The position numbers were made by a program, and so were the translations under genes. The notes beneath the pieces are model-generated. The model ran no database searches and was not told where the DNA came from. It saw nothing but the letters and a program-made list of their open reading frames with translations. DNA of 8,915 nucleotides from assembly GCA_020026285.1 (NCBI GenBank), contig JAHHQS010000156.1, positions 1 to 8,915 of the forward strand, written 5' to 3'. The stretch comes from Parabacteroides sp. (lineage in GTDB: Bacteria > Bacteroidota > Bacteroidia > Bacteroidales > Tannerellaceae). Below, one piece after another: positions 7,131 to 8,915 of the stretch (position 1 is its first letter; each line of letters starts with the position of its first letter).

Positions 7131-8453
7131 CTACATATCCTCTAATGATAAGCAGACTGTGTTTATTTGATATTTAGCCAGGACTTTATTCTCTAAGTGT
7201 TCCACTTTCTTTTGGAAAAGTTCTGGCTTGAAATTCTTTTTTTGACGTTTGACTTCTGCTACAATTGCACTTTTGTTATCTAAATAAATAGCTACAATGT
7301 CAATTTCATTCTGATTGCCTTTAGGCTCCCACCACGAACCAATAAGACGGAACTCGTAACTTTCAGCATATTTTTGTTTGAAATACTGTTCCAGGATTTT
7401 TCCTGAATATGTCGGATAGTCAGCTTTTATTAATTTTCGTAAGCCAACGAAATTTTTTATTTCAATGAGTGAACGATTTCTATCGAAATAATTAAACCAG
7501 AAATGAATAAAGTTATCGCATATCCCATATCTGACAGTTTGAGAACCCTCTTTTGAAAAGACAGGACGTTGGCGCACTACTATGTTATAATCTTCAATTA
7601 ATCGCTTTAGATAACCGCCCAAACTCTTTTCGCCAAGCAACGCTTCTATTTCTGTCTGAGTATTATATCCACCTGAGATAGCACTTAGGATTGAGAAATA
7701 GGTACCATAATTCTTGCCGAATTCTTCTATTAACAGATTTTTTCCTTCATCTGTAAAAGGGGAGTTGTCTCTGACCATGAAATCAATCATTCCATCAACG
7801 GTTAATACTCTGTTATCACAAAATAATTCAACGTATTTAGGAACCCCACCGGAAAATGAGTATAGTGCCAATAAATCATCATTTGTATATTGGGGATGAT
7901 AGTCTTTTATGATTTTCTTTAAAACATTCAGACTGAAAGCTGAAAGTTTTATAATATTGTCAGCACGGCCAAAAAGAGGTTCCTTTTCATTATGGAAAAT
8001 CTTTTCCATTAAAGAATAAATAGAACCACTCACAACGAAATTCATGTGAGTTTTTTGTCTATACTGATCCCAGATATCTTGTATATCACTATAAATCGAC
8101 TTATTGATATTATAGAATTCTTGAAACTCATCTATAACCAAATTGAATGACTGTCTGGTAGCAACTTCCATAATATACCGAAAGAGAGATTTGAAAGTCG
8201 ATATTTCTTCTGGCACATAAATATCAAGTGCTTGGGAAACTAAAGTTATGAATTCCCTACATAAAGATGCTTCATTTTTTCTCCCCACAAATAAATAGAT
8301 AGTAGGAGTTTTTTCAAAAGCTCTCATAATAAGACTTGTTTTACCTATTCTTCTCCTTCCGGTAACTACTGTCAGACGAGAGTTCTCTTCAAAAGATAAT
8401 TCTTGTATCCTTTGTAATTCAGCTAATTCATTCTCCCTATTGTAAAACTTCAT
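7131..8453 (-). CDS. ATPase_2/DUF234-type P-loop ATPase with C-terminal nuclease-like domain
   Basis: A 440-residue cytoplasmic protein of the archaeal-type ATPase family common in Bacteroidota. The N-terminal ATPase domain has Walker A GRRRIGKT (32-39, Lys38), Walker B FNLVIDEF (103-110, Asp108/Glu109), a sensor-like strand VVSGS (140-144) and the family's SGGVPKYVELF segment (201-211). A winged-helix-like section follows (about 246-300, YNTQTEIEALLGEKSLGGYL). The C-terminal part (about 340-405) matches DUF234: GSWW, then NEIDIVA (Glu383, Asp385) and AEVKRQ (Glu400, Lys402). That spacing, D-X14-E-X-K, is the PD-(D/E)XK nuclease core, and its residues are present. The start MKFYNRENEL is the usual one for these proteins, preceded by AAAGGAT very close to the ATG. 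The gene stands alone with its own promoter. Cellular role is not established for the family; DNA cleavage is only inferred from the motif. Confidence 0.9.
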   Translation of the reverse strand: MKFYNRENELAELQRIQELSFEENSRLTVVTGRRRIGKTSLIMRAFEKTPTIYLFVGRKNEASLCREFITLVSQALDIYVPEEISTFKSLFRYIMEVATRQSFNLVIDEFQEFYNINKSIYSDIQDIWDQYRQKTHMNFVVSGSIYSLMEKIFHNEKEPLFGRADNIIKLSAFSLNVLKKIIKDYHPQYTNDDLLALYSFSGGVPKYVELFCDNRVLTVDGMIDFMVRDNSPFTDEGKNLLIEEFGKNYGTYFSILSAISGGYNTQTEIEALLGEKSLGGYLKRLIEDYNIVVRQRPVFSKEGSQTVRYGICDNFIHFWFNYFDRNRSLIEIKNFVGLRKLIKADYPTYSGKILEQYFKQKYAESYEFRLIGSWWEPKGNQNEIDIVAIYLDNKSAIVAEVKRQKKNFKPELFQKKVEHLENKVLAKYQINTVCLSLEDM

Positions 8454-8479
8454 ATCCTTTGTTTATTAAGTCTTGATTC

Positions 8480-8510
8480 TGTAACGATGGTTACTGTAAC
8501 CACGGTTACA
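8480..8510. promoter_or_regulatory. 31-bp near-palindromic operator-like site at the ATPase promoter
   Basis: Two boxes of the form GTAAC-N4-GTTAC (8481-8494 and 8496-8509) lie one base apart. Together with flanking T and A they form a palindrome centred on 8495 in which 13 of 15 positions pair; the centre alone, GGTTACTGTAACC, is a perfect 13-mer with a single central base. The site overlaps the edge of the -7 box and the expected start of transcription, the classic place for a repressor. The regulator is unknown and no candidate regulator gene adjoins. Confidence 0.7.
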
Positions 8511-8538
8511 AAGATAATCCTATTTTTATTATTTCAAT
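8509..8538 (-). promoter_or_regulatory. Bacteroides-type promoter of the ATPase gene
   Basis: On the minus strand TTG (8535-8537, within ATTG) is followed after 18 bp by TATCTTTG (8509-8516), an exact match to the -7 consensus TAnnTTTG. Transcription would start near 8502, about 50 bp before the ATG at 8453. Both boxes and their spacing fit, which makes this the best promoter in the window. Confidence 0.65.
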
Positions 8539-8915
8539 TACAATATTTTATAAGATTCTTCTTACAGTTTGTATAATAATGTTAATGGCTAATTGTGTGC
8601 TTCTCGATATGTCATTTTATACATGTCAACTATTTTAAACTAATGAGTTATTTATTATTCTATAAGTTAATTATGAAGATTATATTTATAATATAGCATT
8701 ATTTGTTTGTCTTTTATACCCTTATGCTACCATTGGATTTTATAAATAATAAGTCTGAATTTTTCTTTTTTATAATACTATTTGATATTTAATCTTTTGT
8801 ATATAAGTCCTTTATGTGATATGGCTATTATGCCTTTTTTCTCCATTTTCGCCTACCGTCCCGATAGAACTTAGTTAGTATTTTTAAACACATATAAACA
8901 TCTTTATTATTAACT
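8517..8915. other. AT-rich intergenic region to the window end
   Basis: No gene is convincing here. Short symmetric AT stretches occur (for example ATTATA-TT-TATAAT at 8679-8692). ATGTCA occurs twice near 8609-8627. A less AT-rich patch lies at about 8841-8870 and carries two opposed mini-ORFs: plus strand 8821-8874 (MAIMPFFSIFAYRPDRT) and minus strand 8778-8846 (MEKKGIIAISHKGLIYKRLN followed by IK). Neither has independent support. The region probably holds the upstream DNA of a gene beyond the right edge. Confidence 0.6.
8706..8735 (+). promoter_or_regulatory. Weak candidate rightward promoter
   Basis: TTTG (8706-8709) is followed after 18 bp by TACCATTG (8728-8735), one mismatch from the Bacteroides -7 consensus TAnnTTTG. 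It would drive transcription towards the right edge through a leader of at least 170 nt. The AT-rich setting makes chance matches likely. Confidence 0.25.

Noticed and set aside
8824..8840. GGC-TATTAT-GCC followed by six T as an intrinsic terminator
   Set aside because: The stem is only 3 bp, too short to act, and the T run is unremarkable in such AT-rich DNA.

Overview
The window looks like chromosomal DNA from a member of the Bacteroidota, most likely Bacteroides or a close relative. The evidence is a SusC/SusD-type outer-membrane pair, A-rich leaders in place of strong Shine-Dalgarno sites, promoter candidates of the Bacteroides type (-7 box TAnnTTTG) and AT-rich intergenic DNA. No RNA gene, CRISPR array or complete insertion sequence was seen.

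Layout. (1) Positions 1-4834, plus strand: a susC-like TonB-dependent transporter cut off at its 5' end by the window edge, then 29 bp later a complete susD-like lipoprotein gene, closed by a 13-bp hairpin at 4867-4900. (2) Positions 4835-5189: a gap between convergent genes. It holds that hairpin, a second hairpin and a short open stretch that may be the 3' remnant of a plus-strand gene. (3) Positions 5190-6440, minus strand: a secreted alpha/beta-hydrolase with an intact Ser/Asp/His set, resembling the acetyl-xylan-esterase-like (Abhydrolase_7) proteins of Bacteroidota. (4) Positions 6441-7130: 690 bp without a convincing gene. It holds the hydrolase promoter candidate, an inverted repeat just upstream of it, a striking 23-bp hairpin at 6731-6782 and a possible decayed ORF. 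(5) Positions 7131-8453, minus strand: an ATPase_2/DUF234-type P-loop protein with a C-terminal PD-(D/E)XK-like motif. Its promoter overlaps a 31-bp near-perfect palindrome. (6) Positions 8454-8915: AT-rich DNA with weak promoter and mini-ORF candidates only.

How the genes may work together. SusC and SusD form the usual glycan-import complex: SusD caps the SusC barrel and the TonB box lets energy be coupled from the inner membrane. The neighbouring exported esterase could remove acyl or methyl groups from the same glycan, making a small or partial polysaccharide-utilisation locus. This rests on proximity only, because it is on the opposite strand with its own promoter. The DUF234-type ATPase appears unrelated to sugar use and is probably self-contained accessory DNA. 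No clearly new multi-gene system is visible. The least explained signals are the palindromic operator-like site at 8480-8510 and the long hairpin at 6731-6782 with the apparent gene debris next to it.
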